This document shows positions 37,820-46,453 of a DNA stretch of 64,000 bases, piece after piece. A model generated the notes under the pieces. That model did not search any database and was not told the DNA's origin. It saw nothing but the letters and a program-made list of their open reading frames with translations. The DNA is taken from the NCBI GenBank assembly GCA_019637115.1, contig JAHBWH010000007.1, positions 1-64,000 on the forward strand. The letters run 5' to 3'. Source of the DNA: Myxococcales bacterium. Lineage in GTDB: Bacteria > Myxococcota_A > Polyangia > Polyangiales > Houyiibacteriaceae. The position numbers and the translations under genes were made by a program. Numbering within the stretch: position 1 is the stretch's first letter; the number at the start of each line of letters is the position of its first letter.

Positions 37820-38383
37820 TCATCGGTCGAACTCCGCCTTCGTCTTCGCGAGGTCGAACGCATCAGGCCGCCAACCCTCGAGCCACTCAGCGAGCCCGTC
37901 GGGGTCGTCGTCGTAGGTGTCCTCGCCGGTCTCGACGAAGTGGACCATCCGCTCGTAGCCAGGCGTCCCGCCGCAGTCCTCCGGCGGCGCGGCCCGCTGT
38001 CCATCGAGGAGCCGGCGCTTGAACGCCTCGTTGTCCGAGCGCACCGCGATGAGCTTCACGTCGTGAGCCCAGTCGTCGCCGAAGTCGTAGACATACTCGC
38101 ACCACTCCACGACCCTGCTGCCGGTGAAGTAGGTGCTGAGCTTGACGGTCTTCGCGTTGGGCGTCGGGCGATCGTACTCCTCGCCACCAGGTAGCCCCGC
38201 GATGGGACGGCCCCGATAGGTGGGTAGCCGGAACTCCCAGAGGTGGCTCTCCTGCCAGCCGAAGCTCTGCTGAATCGCTTGGTGGAGCTGCGCGAAGGTC
38301 GAGGTGGTGCGGAGCAGGAAGCGCCGCCAGATCCGCGGCTGGATCTCCTGCAAGGAGACTTCGAATTCGTAGTACTTCGGCAT
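37820..38383 (-). CDS. Plasmid pRiA4b ORF-3-family protein
   Basis: 187 residues of the PF07929 (PRiA4_ORF3) family: YYEFEVSLQEIQPRIWRRF, TFAQLHQAIQQSFGWQESHLWEF, YVYDFGDDWAHDVKL and CGGTPGYERMVHFV are the conserved blocks. The domain is widespread, often next to transposons or TA genes; its role is unknown. The stop overlaps a 36-codon frame (37713-37823, ATGA) that I do not support as a gene. Confidence 0.9.
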   Translation of the reverse strand: MPKYYEFEVSLQEIQPRIWRRFLLRTTSTFAQLHQAIQQSFGWQESHLWEFRLPTYRGRPIAGLPGGEEYDRPTPNAKTVKLSTYFTGSRVVEWCEYVYDFGDDWAHDVKLIAVRSDNEAFKRRLLDGQRAAPPEDCGGTPGYERMVHFVETGEDTYDDDPDGLAEWLEGWRPDAFDLAKTKAEFDR

Positions 38384-38391
38384 CGGTCGAT

Positions 38392-39333
38392 TCAGTCCGG
38401 CTGAGGGGTGGGCGGGCTCGCCGGCGTCGTCCAGCGCCAGGCGGTGGGCTCCCACGCCACGCCGCGCCGCCAGACCCGGCGAGGACGTGGGTCCAAGAAC
38501 GCGCGCGCCGCCTCGAAGGCGTCGACGAGCGTCGGCCAGCGCAGCTTGTCTTCCCGCACGATGATGGCGTGGGAGCTACCCACGTGTCGGGCGGCGTAGG
38601 GAGACCTTGGGTCATCGCTCGAGACCTCCGAAGGGCGTGAGCGCGGCCTCGACGGCGGCGATCTCGCGACCCACGACCAGCCCGCGGTCGAGTGCATCGA
38701 GGGCGGCGCCCCAGAGCAGCTCGGGCGACAGGTGCTCCGCGGCGCAGTCCTCGAGCGTCCGCAGCGGAGCCGTCGCTGGCACAGGGCCGAACCATCGCCG
38801 CTCGCTCTCGGCGACGTCGGCGTAGTGGAGGATGACGCCGTCTGGCACGCGGAGCCGCCGCTGGCGCCATGCCTCGGGAACCGTGAGGTGCACCTACGAG
38901 GGGAGGACGTCGGAGAGGTCATGCAGAGCGAGCGCAGTCTGGTGGGAGAAGACGCCCTCCTGCTCCGACCAGACCCAGACCACCGTGAGATCCTCGTGGT
39001 CTCCCGCGGGGAAGTGCACGAGTCGGTACACGCCGCGTCGCACGCGGACCATGCGCCGATCTTCACGACCAGGCGCTCGACGGCCACCGGGTCGTTGTCG
39101 GTCCGCAGGGGCAGCAGATCCACGTCGCGCGTGGCTCGGCGTAGGTCGAGGGCGGCCAGCAGCAGCCCGCCGCTCGTCGTGTTGTGAGCGGATGAGGCGG
39201 CGGAGGAAGCTCTCGAGGACGTAGAGCTGAAGCAGCTCGGCGGTGGCGCGCTTCTGCGCTCGCGCGAGGCGCTGGAGCGCGAGGTGCCGGGAGCCCGCGA
39301 GGTCGGCGTGGGTGGGGTGGGTTTCGGCGTCAC
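38392..39333 (-). pseudogene. Decayed AbiEi/AbiEii toxin-antitoxin remnants
   Basis: Reading the minus strand: 39330-39063 has an AbiEii-like nucleotidyltransferase start in two frames (HLALQRLARAQKRATAELLQ, then GGLLLAALDLRRATRDVDLL). From 39060 to 38612 follows an AbiEi part (VRRGVYRLVHFPAGDHEDL, GVFSHQTALALHDLSDVLPS) interrupted by an in-frame TAG, after which VHLTVPEAWRQRRLRVPDG continues to the end. An AbiEii-type tail (IIVREDKLRWPTLVDAFEAA) ends at 38392. The AbiEi part is a close relative of the intact one at 44631-45221. None can make a complete protein. Confidence 0.75.
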
Positions 39334-39550
39334 GAGAGGATCCTGAGGGCCTGCAGGAGGGAAGGCTCGACCTTGGGGAAGCTCCGGGCCATTGCGAGGA
39401 GATCAGCAAAGACGAACCGGAGCAAGTGCGACGCCCGCACCCGATCGCACCACCGAGCCACCACGCCGGTTGTGTTTGGGTCGAATTGGGGGTTGCGTTT
39501 GGGTCGTTTGGGGGCCATGCTCTGAGTGTCGAGTGAAATGAGGTCGAGCC

Positions 39551-40054
39551 ATGCCCAGTTCCGCAGCAGTCGCATTCGAAGAGTCGGTACGCCGCATGAC
39601 CCCAGTCGCGGCGCCCGAGGACCAACGCGAGAGCGTGGCGGCCTTGATGCAGCTGCTCAAGCACGTCACGTCCGATCTGCCGGAGGAGGCGGCCTACAAG
39701 CTGGTGAGTCCGACGAGGGAGGTCATCGAGCTGCCTCAGTCGGTGCTCCTCCTGCTGGAGCGGATCATCGAGGTCCTCGCCCGGGGCGACGCGCTCACCA
39801 TCGTGCCCATCGCCAAAGAGCTCACCACGCAGCAGGCCGCGAGCATCCTCAACGTGTCGCGTCAGTACGTGGTGCGGCTGCTCGACGACGGTCGCATCCC
39901 GTACCGCAGAACGGGGACTCACCGCCGTGTTCGCATGGATGACCTCCTGGCCTACAAGCGGCAGCGCGACCGCGACCGCATGGCCTCGCTCGACGACCTG
40001 TCGCGCCTCAGTCAGGAGTTCGGGGGCTACGAGGAGATCCCTGGGGACGACTGA
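39551..40054 (+). CDS. Antitoxin with excisionase-type helix-turn-helix (partner of the PIN toxin)
   Basis: 167 residues. ELTTQQAASILNVSRQYVVRLLDDGRIPYRRTGTHRRV (split here) at about 90-128 is the HTH_17/excisionase DNA-binding domain; the preceding 85 residues are helical. It overlaps the PIN gene by one base (TGATG), the arrangement of type II antitoxins. It probably represses its own promoter; the upstream leader has two direct copies of GTTTGGGTCG (39474-39515), a likely operator. Confidence 0.88.
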   Translation: MPSSAAVAFEESVRRMTPVAAPEDQRESVAALMQLLKHVTSDLPEEAAYKLVSPTREVIELPQSVLLLLERIIEVLARGDALTIVPIAKELTTQQAASILNVSRQYVVRLLDDGRIPYRRTGTHRRVRMDDLLAYKRQRDRDRMASLDDLSRLSQEFGGYEEIPGDD

Positions 40055-40620
40055 TGGTTCCAGCGCCATTCCGCGTCGTCCTCGACGCCAACGTCCTGTT
40101 CCCGTTCACTGTGCGCGACACGCTCCTGCGCGCCGCGGCGCTCGGGATGTACCAAGTTCACTGGTCCGAGGAGATCCTCGCCGAGGCGACTCGCAACTTG
40201 ATCGCCACTGGCCGGATGAACGACGAGCAGGCCGCGCACCTCATGGCCGCGATGCGCAACGCCTTCCCTGAAGCGCTCGTCCGAGGTCACGAGGAACTCA
40301 CCGGGTCGATGCCCAACGAGGAGAAGGACCGACATGTTGCGGCGGTGGCGGTGAAGGCCGGCGCCCAGGTTGTCGTCACCAGCAACCTCAAAGATTTCCA
40401 CCCCATGCCGGACGGCGTCGAGGCCCAGAGCCCCGACGACTTTCTGCTCGATCTCTTCGATCTCGCTCCCCATGAGATGGTCGAGTTGCTGCGGCGGCAA
40501 GCAGCCGCGCTGAAGCGACCTGCGGCTCGTGGAGGAGCGGTTCGACGAGGCGCGCGCGCGGCTCGGCGTCGGGGCAGGGCGTCCTCGCCCCGTGCTCGGG
40601 GAGCTCAGCGCGGAGGCTAA
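40054..40620 (+). CDS. PIN-domain toxin (COG1569/VapC-like)
   Basis: The N-terminal 145 residues are a PIN domain: VVLDANVLFPF (first Asp), EEILAEATRNL (Glu), NEEKDRHVAAVAV (Asp) and VVTSNLKDF, giving the four acidic residues that bind metal and cut RNA. It is coupled to the preceding antitoxin by TGATG. The last ~35 residues are Arg/Ala/Gly-rich and lie antisense to an AbiEii fragment, so the natural C-terminus may have been replaced or frameshifted. Confidence 0.85.
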   Translation: MVPAPFRVVLDANVLFPFTVRDTLLRAAALGMYQVHWSEEILAEATRNLIATGRMNDEQAAHLMAAMRNAFPEALVRGHEELTGSMPNEEKDRHVAAVAVKAGAQVVVTSNLKDFHPMPDGVEAQSPDDFLLDLFDLAPHEMVELLRRQAAALKRPAARGGAVRRGARAARRRGRASSPRARGAQRGG

Positions 40621-40860
40621 GGCTGCACCGCGCCGCTTCGCCCAGAATCGCCACGCCGCCGCGCTCGATCATGAGGTCGAGGTCCTCGGAGAGGCGCTCG
40701 ATGATCCCGAAGCCCTTCGAGAGGCTTGCCGCCCTTGAACCAGATGGCGAGCTCGGTCTCGTGCAGCGCCCACAGGCTGTGGGTGATCCAGTCCCCGCAC
40801 CCTCACGAAGGTCACCACGCGTTCCCAGCGTCCGAATGTACACTCGGTCGACGTGACCGC
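40520..40860 (-). pseudogene. AbiEii nucleotidyltransferase fragment with frameshift
   Basis: The minus strand reads WITHSLWALHETELAIWFKGG in one frame and SLSKGFGIIERLSEDLDLM followed by IERGG in the next: the nucleotidyltransferase core (GG-T/S ... D-x-D) of the AbiEii toxin family, broken by one base. No start or complete end is present. Its partner region may be the fragment at 42308-42429, which lacks just this stretch. Confidence 0.7.
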
Positions 40861-42326
40861 CTCGTCGCCGTTCCTCGCGCTCGATCGCAGCCGTTGGGTC
40901 GCCTCGAACGACCTCGCGTTCGCGATCCGCGACGGCTTCCCGGTCACAGAGGGGCACACGCTCGTCATCACGAGGCGCGTCGTGGCGACCTTTTTCGACG
41001 CCACGCCCGAGGAGCAGCGCGCCGTGCTCGAGCTCGTCGAAGTGGTGAAGCGAGAGCTCGACGAGCTTTCGGCCCGACGGGTACAACGTGGGGTTCAACG
41101 CGGGGGAGGCGGCCGGGCAGACGGTGATGCATCTGCACGTGCACGTCATCCCGCGCTACCGCGGGGACATGGACGACCCGCGCGGCGGGGTGCGGCACGT
41201 CATCCCGCACAAGGGGAACTACAAGCGGCTCGTGCGCTCGCTCGCCGTTGGGGGCGATGCGGATCCGCTGCTCAGCCATCTGCTTCCGCTCTTCCATCGC
41301 GCGGAGCAGGTGGCCGTCGTCGCGGCGTTCGTGCAGCAGAGCGGGCTCGACCGGCTGCGCGACGCGGTCGATCGCGCCGTGGCGCGCGGCGCCTCGGTTC
41401 GGATCCTCACAGGCGACTACCTCAACATCACGCAGGCGGCCGCGCTCGAGGATCTGGTGGACTGGGCCGCGGCGTCGGCGGTGGACGACCCTCCCCCCAG
41501 CCTCGAGCGATCGGGCGAGGGCGAGGGCGAGCGCGGTTCGCTCGAGGCGCGCATCATCGAGGTCGCGAGGCTGGCGGGTCCGCCGCGCGCGTTCCATCCG
41601 AAGTCGTGGCGCTTCGAGTCGGCGTCGATGGGCGCGCTCTTCGTGGGCAGCAGCAACATCTCGCGATCGGCGCTCGAGACGGGTGTGGAGTGGAACCTCC
41701 GCGTGGATCGCGACGGAGACGCGGGCGCGTTCGCGACGGCGGTCGCCGAGTTCGAGAGGCTGTGGGCGCAGGCGCGCGTGCTCGACGCGGCCTGGGTCGC
41801 CGACTACGCGCGGCGCGCGCGCTCGTCGCCGCTCGCGCTTCCGCCGGGCGAGGAGCTCGCCGACCCGCTCGCCTCTCCTCCCGAGCCTCACGCGGTGCAG
41901 CGCGCGGCGCTCACCGAGCTCGCGCGGGCGCGCGAGCGCGGGCAGCGGCGCTCCCTGGCGGTGCTCGCGACCGGGCTCGGCAAGACGTGGCTGGCGGCGT
42001 TCGACGTCGCCGCCTTCGCGGAGGAGACGCGGCGGCTGCCGCGGGTGCTGTTCCTCGCGCACCGGCGCGAGATCCTCGCGCAGGCCGCGCGCACGTTCAG
42101 GACGATGCTGCGGCCCCACGCGCCGAGGGTCTCGTGGTTCGTGGGGCCGGGCGGCTCCCTCGACGGCGACCTGGTCTTCGCGTCGGTGCAGAAGCTCGCC
42201 CGTCGCGACGCGCTCTCGTCGCTCGACCCGCGGGCGTTCGACTACGTGATCGTCGACGAGGTGCACCACGCGACGGGCTCGACCGACACGCCGGAGATGG
42301 CGAACGCCAAGGGGAGCGCGTCGTAG
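40853..42326 (+). pseudogene. HIT-PLD-DEAD helicase gene, frameshifted and truncated
   Basis: The first frame starts with a HIT-family domain (LALDRSRWVASNDLAFAIRDG). Near 41070 it shifts by one base to DGYNVGFNAGEAAGQT and HLHVHVIPRYRGD (HIT motif). The same frame then has a phospholipase-D-like nuclease (FHPKSWRF, FVGSSNISRSAL) and the start of a superfamily 2 helicase (LATGLGKTWLA, DEVHHA). It stops at 42326, before helicase motif III; the rest is lost and joined to AbiEii sequence. Complete HIT/PLD/helicase proteins are known in bacteria and probably act in DNA defence. Confidence 0.8.
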
Positions 42327-42429
42327 AACGCGCGACGCTGAGCCGTCGGGGCCTCGTTGGTGTTCGCCCAGTTCGTGACCTCGGGCAGTGTCGCCACGCC
42401 CCCTCGGGGTCTTCGTGGACGAAGCTCAT
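42308..42429 (-). pseudogene. AbiEii toxin fragment coupled to an AbiEi gene
   Basis: The ATG at 42429 overlaps the AbiEi stop (ATGA), as in complete pairs, and reads MSFVHEDPEG. A frame change then leads to ATLPEVTNWANTNEAPTAQRRAFYDAL, the middle block of the AbiEii family. The nucleotidyltransferase core between them is missing. The fragment ends at the helicase junction. Confidence 0.6.
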
Positions 42430-43016
42430 GCGGCGCTCGCCTCCGTCTCGTGGAGCGCCCCCTCGACGAGGGCGAGCGTCGCCTTGGTGCCATAGGTCTC
42501 CGCCATCTCCCGCAAGCGCTCCCGATCCCAGCGATCGAGCCGCAGCGTGGCCACGAGCCCCTCGCGCAGCTCGCTCAGCGCGACGCCCGCCATGTCGTGG
42601 TGCTGGAGCAGGTCGACCACGAACCACTCCGGGGTGGGCTCCCGCGGGAAGTACACGCGACGCAGCAGAAAGCGCCGACCGCCCAGCTGGAACTCGCCGC
42701 TACGCCGTGTGTTGTATACGAGCGTGACCGCGAACATCGCCGTCGAGCCGAGACCCAGGGCGTTCCAGTACGGCGGACCTGTGACGAGGAAGGGTTCTCC
42801 TCCCAGGAAGGCCCGCAGCAGCTCCTCGCTTGGCGGAGGCGCGGGGCCGAAGCGCGTCGGGATCGGCGCGTAGTAGAGCCCGTGCGCGGCCGCCCGCAGC
42901 TTGCCCTCGTCCACGAGCCGCCGCGCGAGCCGCGTGGGGTTCGCGCTCCATCGACGCAGGTCCCGGGTGCGGTACGCGCGGCCGGGCTCTAGCTGGGGTT
43001 GTGCGGCGGTGCTCAT
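42426..43016 (-). CDS. AbiEi/DUF6088-type antitoxin
   Basis: 196 residues from the ATG at 43016 (a further ATG lies at 43058). The N-terminal helix-turn-helix (YRTRDLRRWSANPTRLARRLVDEGKLRAAAHGLYYAP) and the body (LVTGPPYWNALGLGSTAMFAVTLVYNTRR, FLLRRVYFP, PEWFVVDLLQHHDMAGV) fit the DUF6088/AbiEi antitoxin group of type IV systems. Such proteins repress their operon and protect against AbiEii. Its toxin downstream is destroyed, so this is an orphan. Confidence 0.8.
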   Translation of the reverse strand: MSTAAQPQLEPGRAYRTRDLRRWSANPTRLARRLVDEGKLRAAAHGLYYAPIPTRFGPAPPPSEELLRAFLGGEPFLVTGPPYWNALGLGSTAMFAVTLVYNTRRSGEFQLGGRRFLLRRVYFPREPTPEWFVVDLLQHHDMAGVALSELREGLVATLRLDRWDRERLREMAETYGTKATLALVEGALHETEASAA

Positions 43017-43236
43017 GGCTGACTCTGGAAGAAACTTACCGTAGAAAACATACCGCACCTGCCGCCACGCGGGGAGCAGCGATGCCCCCGCTGCTCCCCC
43101 GCTGCTGAGAACGAGGTCCGTGTCTCTCGATTTTGTCGAGCGCTAGTAACGTACGCTTGACTTGCGGAAGGCGTTGGTAAAGAATTCGTTCCTAGTCGCT
43201 GCCATTGGGCACGCGACCTTTACCAGCGAGCGGATC

Positions 43237-44415
43237 ATGTCGAAGCGAGAGACAGGGCGATACGAGAGCACCTCGGCGGGCGGCGAGCAGGTCCGGGCCT
43301 TTGTGCCCCACACGCTGCCTCCTACCGGCCCGCCCGTCCTCATCGAGGGTGAGCTGGCGGAGCGGGTGCGCGCCGCGGAGCAGGCGCTCGTACGCCTCGA
43401 GCTGGCTGGCGAGATGGTTCCTTCGCTCGACTGGTTCGTCTACGCGTTCGTGCGCAAGGAGGCGGTGCTCTCGTCCCAGATCGAGGGCACGCAGGCAACA
43501 CTCATGGACCTCCTCAACTACGAGGCAGAGCACGACGCGGCCCCGCCAAACGCGGACGTCGAGGAGGTCTGCAACTACCTCGACGCGCTGACCTTCGCTC
43601 GCGAGCAGCTCGCCGACCCATCGGGGCTGTCGCTCTCGATGCGGCTGCTCAATGAGACTCACCGGCTCTTGCTCCGAGGGGTCCGCGGCGAGAACAAGCA
43701 GCCCGGCGAGGTACGCCGCAGCCAGAACTGGATCGGAGGCAGCCGCCCCGGCAACGCCGCCTACGTGCCCCCGCCCCCCAACGCGCTGTCCGACGTGCTC
43801 TCGGCGTTCGAGCGCTACATCCACGCTGACGACGAGCTCCCGCCGGTGGTACGCGCGGGACTGCTCCATGTGCAGTTCGAGACCATCCACCCTTACCTCG
43901 ACGGCAACGGCCGCATCGGTCGCTTGCTCGTCACGCTGCTGCTCGAGCACTGGCGCCTGCTCACACGCCCGCTGCTCTACCTCAGCCTCTTCTTCAAGCG
44001 CCACCGACAGGAATACTACCGCCGCCTCAACGCGGTGCGCGTCGACGGCGACTGGGAGGCGTGGCTGGACTTCTTCCTCGACGGCGTGGCGACCATCGCC
44101 GACGAGGCCGTCGCCACTTCGCGCGACCTCTTCACCCTGGTGACCGCCGACCGGCAGCGCGTCATCCACCACACCGGCGTCAACCTCCTCGCCGTGCAGC
44201 TCTTCGAGCGCCTGCCGAGCCGGCCCATCGTCACCGCGCCCTGGGTCGTCGAGGCGCTGTCGACGACGAAGCCCACCGCGGGCCGCGCCATCGAGGCGCT
44301 CGAGGCCGCCGGCGTCCTGGTGGAGACCACGGGCAAGAAGCGCGACCGCGTCTACGCGTACCAGTCCTACCTCGACCGGCTGCGCGCTGGGACCGAGCTC
44401 GGCGACGAAGGCTGA
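43237..44415 (+). CDS. Fic-family AMP-transferase
   Basis: 392 residues. The active-site loop HPYLDGNGRIGRLL (HxFx(D/E)GNGRxxR type, with Tyr in place of Phe) lies near residue 218. An N-terminal inhibitory helix, SSQIEGTQ (S/TxxxEG, near 78), places it in the class II, self-inhibited Fic proteins. A DUF4172-like/winged-helix C-terminal part (APWVVEALSTTKPTAGRAIEALEAAGVL) follows. Fic enzymes attach AMP to Tyr/Thr/Ser of target proteins. I chose the ATG at 43237; a start at 43162 is possible. No separate antitoxin is needed. Confidence 0.92.
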   Translation: MSKRETGRYESTSAGGEQVRAFVPHTLPPTGPPVLIEGELAERVRAAEQALVRLELAGEMVPSLDWFVYAFVRKEAVLSSQIEGTQATLMDLLNYEAEHDAAPPNADVEEVCNYLDALTFAREQLADPSGLSLSMRLLNETHRLLLRGVRGENKQPGEVRRSQNWIGGSRPGNAAYVPPPPNALSDVLSAFERYIHADDELPPVVRAGLLHVQFETIHPYLDGNGRIGRLLVTLLLEHWRLLTRPLLYLSLFFKRHRQEYYRRLNAVRVDGDWEAWLDFFLDGVATIADEAVATSRDLFTLVTADRQRVIHHTGVNLLAVQLFERLPSRPIVTAPWVVEALSTTKPTAGRAIEALEAAGVLVETTGKKRDRVYAYQSYLDRLRAGTELGDEG

Positions 44416-44630
44416 CCTCCAACCTCTGCGCACGGAACCCTCAGCGAGGCTTTAGTTTCGTGCGTCCCGAACTCACCCCTTGTGGCGAAGCGGATGGCCG
44501 CCTTGGATCGGAAAGTGGCCATGAATCTCGTGGGGTTGCGAGCGACGCGGGGGCTCCAGAGCACTTCGTGTGAACCAGCTCCGTGTCCAAGAGCCGAGGC
44601 GCTGCGACGAAGCCAGACGCGCTGGGCGTC

Positions 44631-45221
44631 TCATCGGTGTTCGGCGCTTTGGGTCTCGCGCAGCCGCGCTTCGAGCTGGTCGGCCTCGTCCCCGTCGAGG
44701 AGGCCGCGGCGTCGGGCATCGGCGAGGGCTCGCTCGATGTGCTCCGGGGAGAGGTGGGCGTCGATGACGTCGCGGATGGCCCGCGCCGGCTTCGTGATCG
44801 GGACCGGACCGAGCCAGGTGCGCTCTGCGTCTGGGACGTGCCCGTGGTGGAGTACCAGGCCCTCGGGCACGCGGAGCCTTCGCCCTCGCCATTCCTCGGG
44901 GACCGTGAGGTGTACGTGCTTCGGCAGGACGTCCGACAGGTCGTGGTAGCAGAGCGCGGTCTCGTGTGAGAACACGCCGGCCTGCCCGGCCCAGAGCCAG
45001 CACTCGACGAGGTGCTCGTCGTCGCTCATCGGGAAGTGGACCAGGCGGTAGACGCCGCGGCGGACGCGGCGGATGCGACCGGCCTTGAGGTGCTTGTAGA
45101 GCAGCTGTGGCGAGTAGCCGGCCTCCGCCGCTTGCACGGTGGTGAAGTAGCCGGCCTGAAGCTCGGCCGTGGCGTAGAGCGCATCCCAGCTGGGCGAGGT
45201 GGCATCGGGCATCGGGCTCAC
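44631..45221 (-). CDS. AbiEi-type antitoxin coupled to a DUF1016 nuclease
   Basis: 196 residues. Complete AbiEi-like protein: helix-turn-helix AGYFTTVQAAEAGYSPQLLYKHLKAGRIRRVRRGVYRL (about 20-60), then FPMSDDEHLVECWLWAGQAG, FSHETALCYHDLSDVLPKHVHLTVP and RTWLGPVPITKPARAIRDVI. The GTG at 45221 overlaps the DUF1016 stop by four bases. No AbiEii follows, so its partner may be the DUF1016 gene itself. Confidence 0.85.
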   Translation of the reverse strand: MSPMPDATSPSWDALYATAELQAGYFTTVQAAEAGYSPQLLYKHLKAGRIRRVRRGVYRLVHFPMSDDEHLVECWLWAGQAGVFSHETALCYHDLSDVLPKHVHLTVPEEWRGRRLRVPEGLVLHHGHVPDAERTWLGPVPITKPARAIRDVIDAHLSPEHIERALADARRRGLLDGDEADQLEARLRETQSAEHR

Positions 45222-46282
45222 CCGTCGGCGTCGGGGAGGGCCAGAGACTCACCGGCCAGCGCGCGGGCGCGGGCGTGCTCGATGCTCTCGAGCAGCTTGC
45301 GCTCGAGGAGCTCCCGCGGCGGCAGCTCGGTCAGGTAGCTGGCGACGCGCACGGAGCCCTCGGTGAGCTCGAGGAGCTCGATCTGCTCCTCGTTCTTGTC
45401 GGCGCAGAGGATGAGCCCCAGCGGCGGGTTCTCGTCCGGCTGGCGCTCGTGCTTGTCGAGCCAGCGCAGGTAGAGCTCCATCTGCCCCTTGTCGCGGGCG
45501 TCGAAGCGGCCAAGCTTCAGCTCGATGGCGACCAGGGCTCGCAGGGGGCGGTGGAAGAAGAGCAGGTCCAGGTAGTAGTCGTCCGCCCCGATGGACATCC
45601 GCTTCTGGCGGGCGATGAAGCTGAACCCCTGGCCGAGCTCGAGCAGAAACGCCTCCAGCTCCCGCAGGATCGCGGCCTCGAGCTCGGCCTCGCTGAAGTC
45701 CGAGGGCAGCCCGAGGAAGTCGAGCACGTAGGGGTCACGAAAGACGAGGTCCGGGGAGATCCGATCCTCGTCTCGCAGGGCCTCGAGCGCGCTCTCGACG
45801 ACGGCGTGCGGGCGCTTGGCGATCGCGGTCCGCTCGAAGAGCAGCCCGTCCATCTTGCTCTTGAGGGTGCGGGTGCTCCACCGCTCGACACGGCAGAGCT
45901 CGGTGTAGAACCGCCGCTTGAGCGGGTCGTCGATGGCGATGAGCTCGCGGAAGTGGGTCCAGCTCAATTGTCCACGCAGTGCGTGCACAATCTCCGTGTC
46001 CGGAAATCGCTCCACAAAGTTCATCATGTTGTAGAGGTTGCTTCGGCTGAACCCGCGGCCGAACTCGGCCGTCAGCGCCTTGGCGACCTCGGCGACGACC
46101 TCCTCCCCGTAGGCGGCGCGCTCGTCTCCGAGCACCTCCTCGCGGAGCCGCTTGCCGACCTGCCAGTAGAGGGCGACCAGCTCGCTGTTCACGGTCTGCG
46201 CGACGCGGCCGCGGGTTGCCTCGATCAGAGACCGCAGCTCTTCGACGACGGCGTCGGAAGACGGGACGAGCTTGTCGGTCAT
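45218..46282 (-). CDS. DUF1016/YhcG-type PD-(D/E)XK nuclease
   Basis: 354 residues. N-terminal domain (about 15-165): VNSELVALYWQVGKRLREE, YGEEVVAEVAKALTAEFGRGFSRSNLYNM and QLSWTHFRELIAIDDPLKR; C-terminal nuclease domain (about 185-345) with the core DDYYLDLLFFHRPLRALVAIELK, giving D and ExK of a PD-(D/E)XK fold. DUF1016 proteins occur in type I restriction and defence loci. It leads a two-gene operon with AbiEi downstream. Confidence 0.92.
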   Translation of the reverse strand: MTDKLVPSSDAVVEELRSLIEATRGRVAQTVNSELVALYWQVGKRLREEVLGDERAAYGEEVVAEVAKALTAEFGRGFSRSNLYNMMNFVERFPDTEIVHALRGQLSWTHFRELIAIDDPLKRRFYTELCRVERWSTRTLKSKMDGLLFERTAIAKRPHAVVESALEALRDEDRISPDLVFRDPYVLDFLGLPSDFSEAELEAAILRELEAFLLELGQGFSFIARQKRMSIGADDYYLDLLFFHRPLRALVAIELKLGRFDARDKGQMELYLRWLDKHERQPDENPPLGLILCADKNEEQIELLELTEGSVRVASYLTELPPRELLERKLLESIEHARARALAGESLALPDADG

Positions 46283-46329
46283 GGGTGCTCCGAGAATGAG
46301 CCGGAAGGAACGTCCGGCGCGACTCAATG

Positions 46330-46344
46330 TAAACCTACGGTTTA
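46330..46344. promoter_or_regulatory. Palindromic operator candidate for DUF1016-abiEi
   Basis: TAAACC-TAC-GGTTTA, perfect six-base arms, in an AT-rich stretch 48 bases upstream of the DUF1016 start and 110 bases upstream of the divergent AbiEi gene. AbiEi proteins bind inverted repeats, so this is the likely control site. Confidence 0.55.
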
Positions 46345-46453
46345 GTTTTGCGCAAGTGTCCAAAGTCGGTCCGATGTCCCAGCCGGTGCAGGAGTCGGCT
46401 CTACTCCGCTGAGGGCGTGGGCCTGGGGCTACGCCCAAGAATACCCACGAGGC

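Noticed and set aside
37713-37823. 36-codon frame overlapping the pRiA4b ORF-3-family stop (ATGA)
   Set aside because: Short, Arg/Pro-rich end, no support beyond the overlap.
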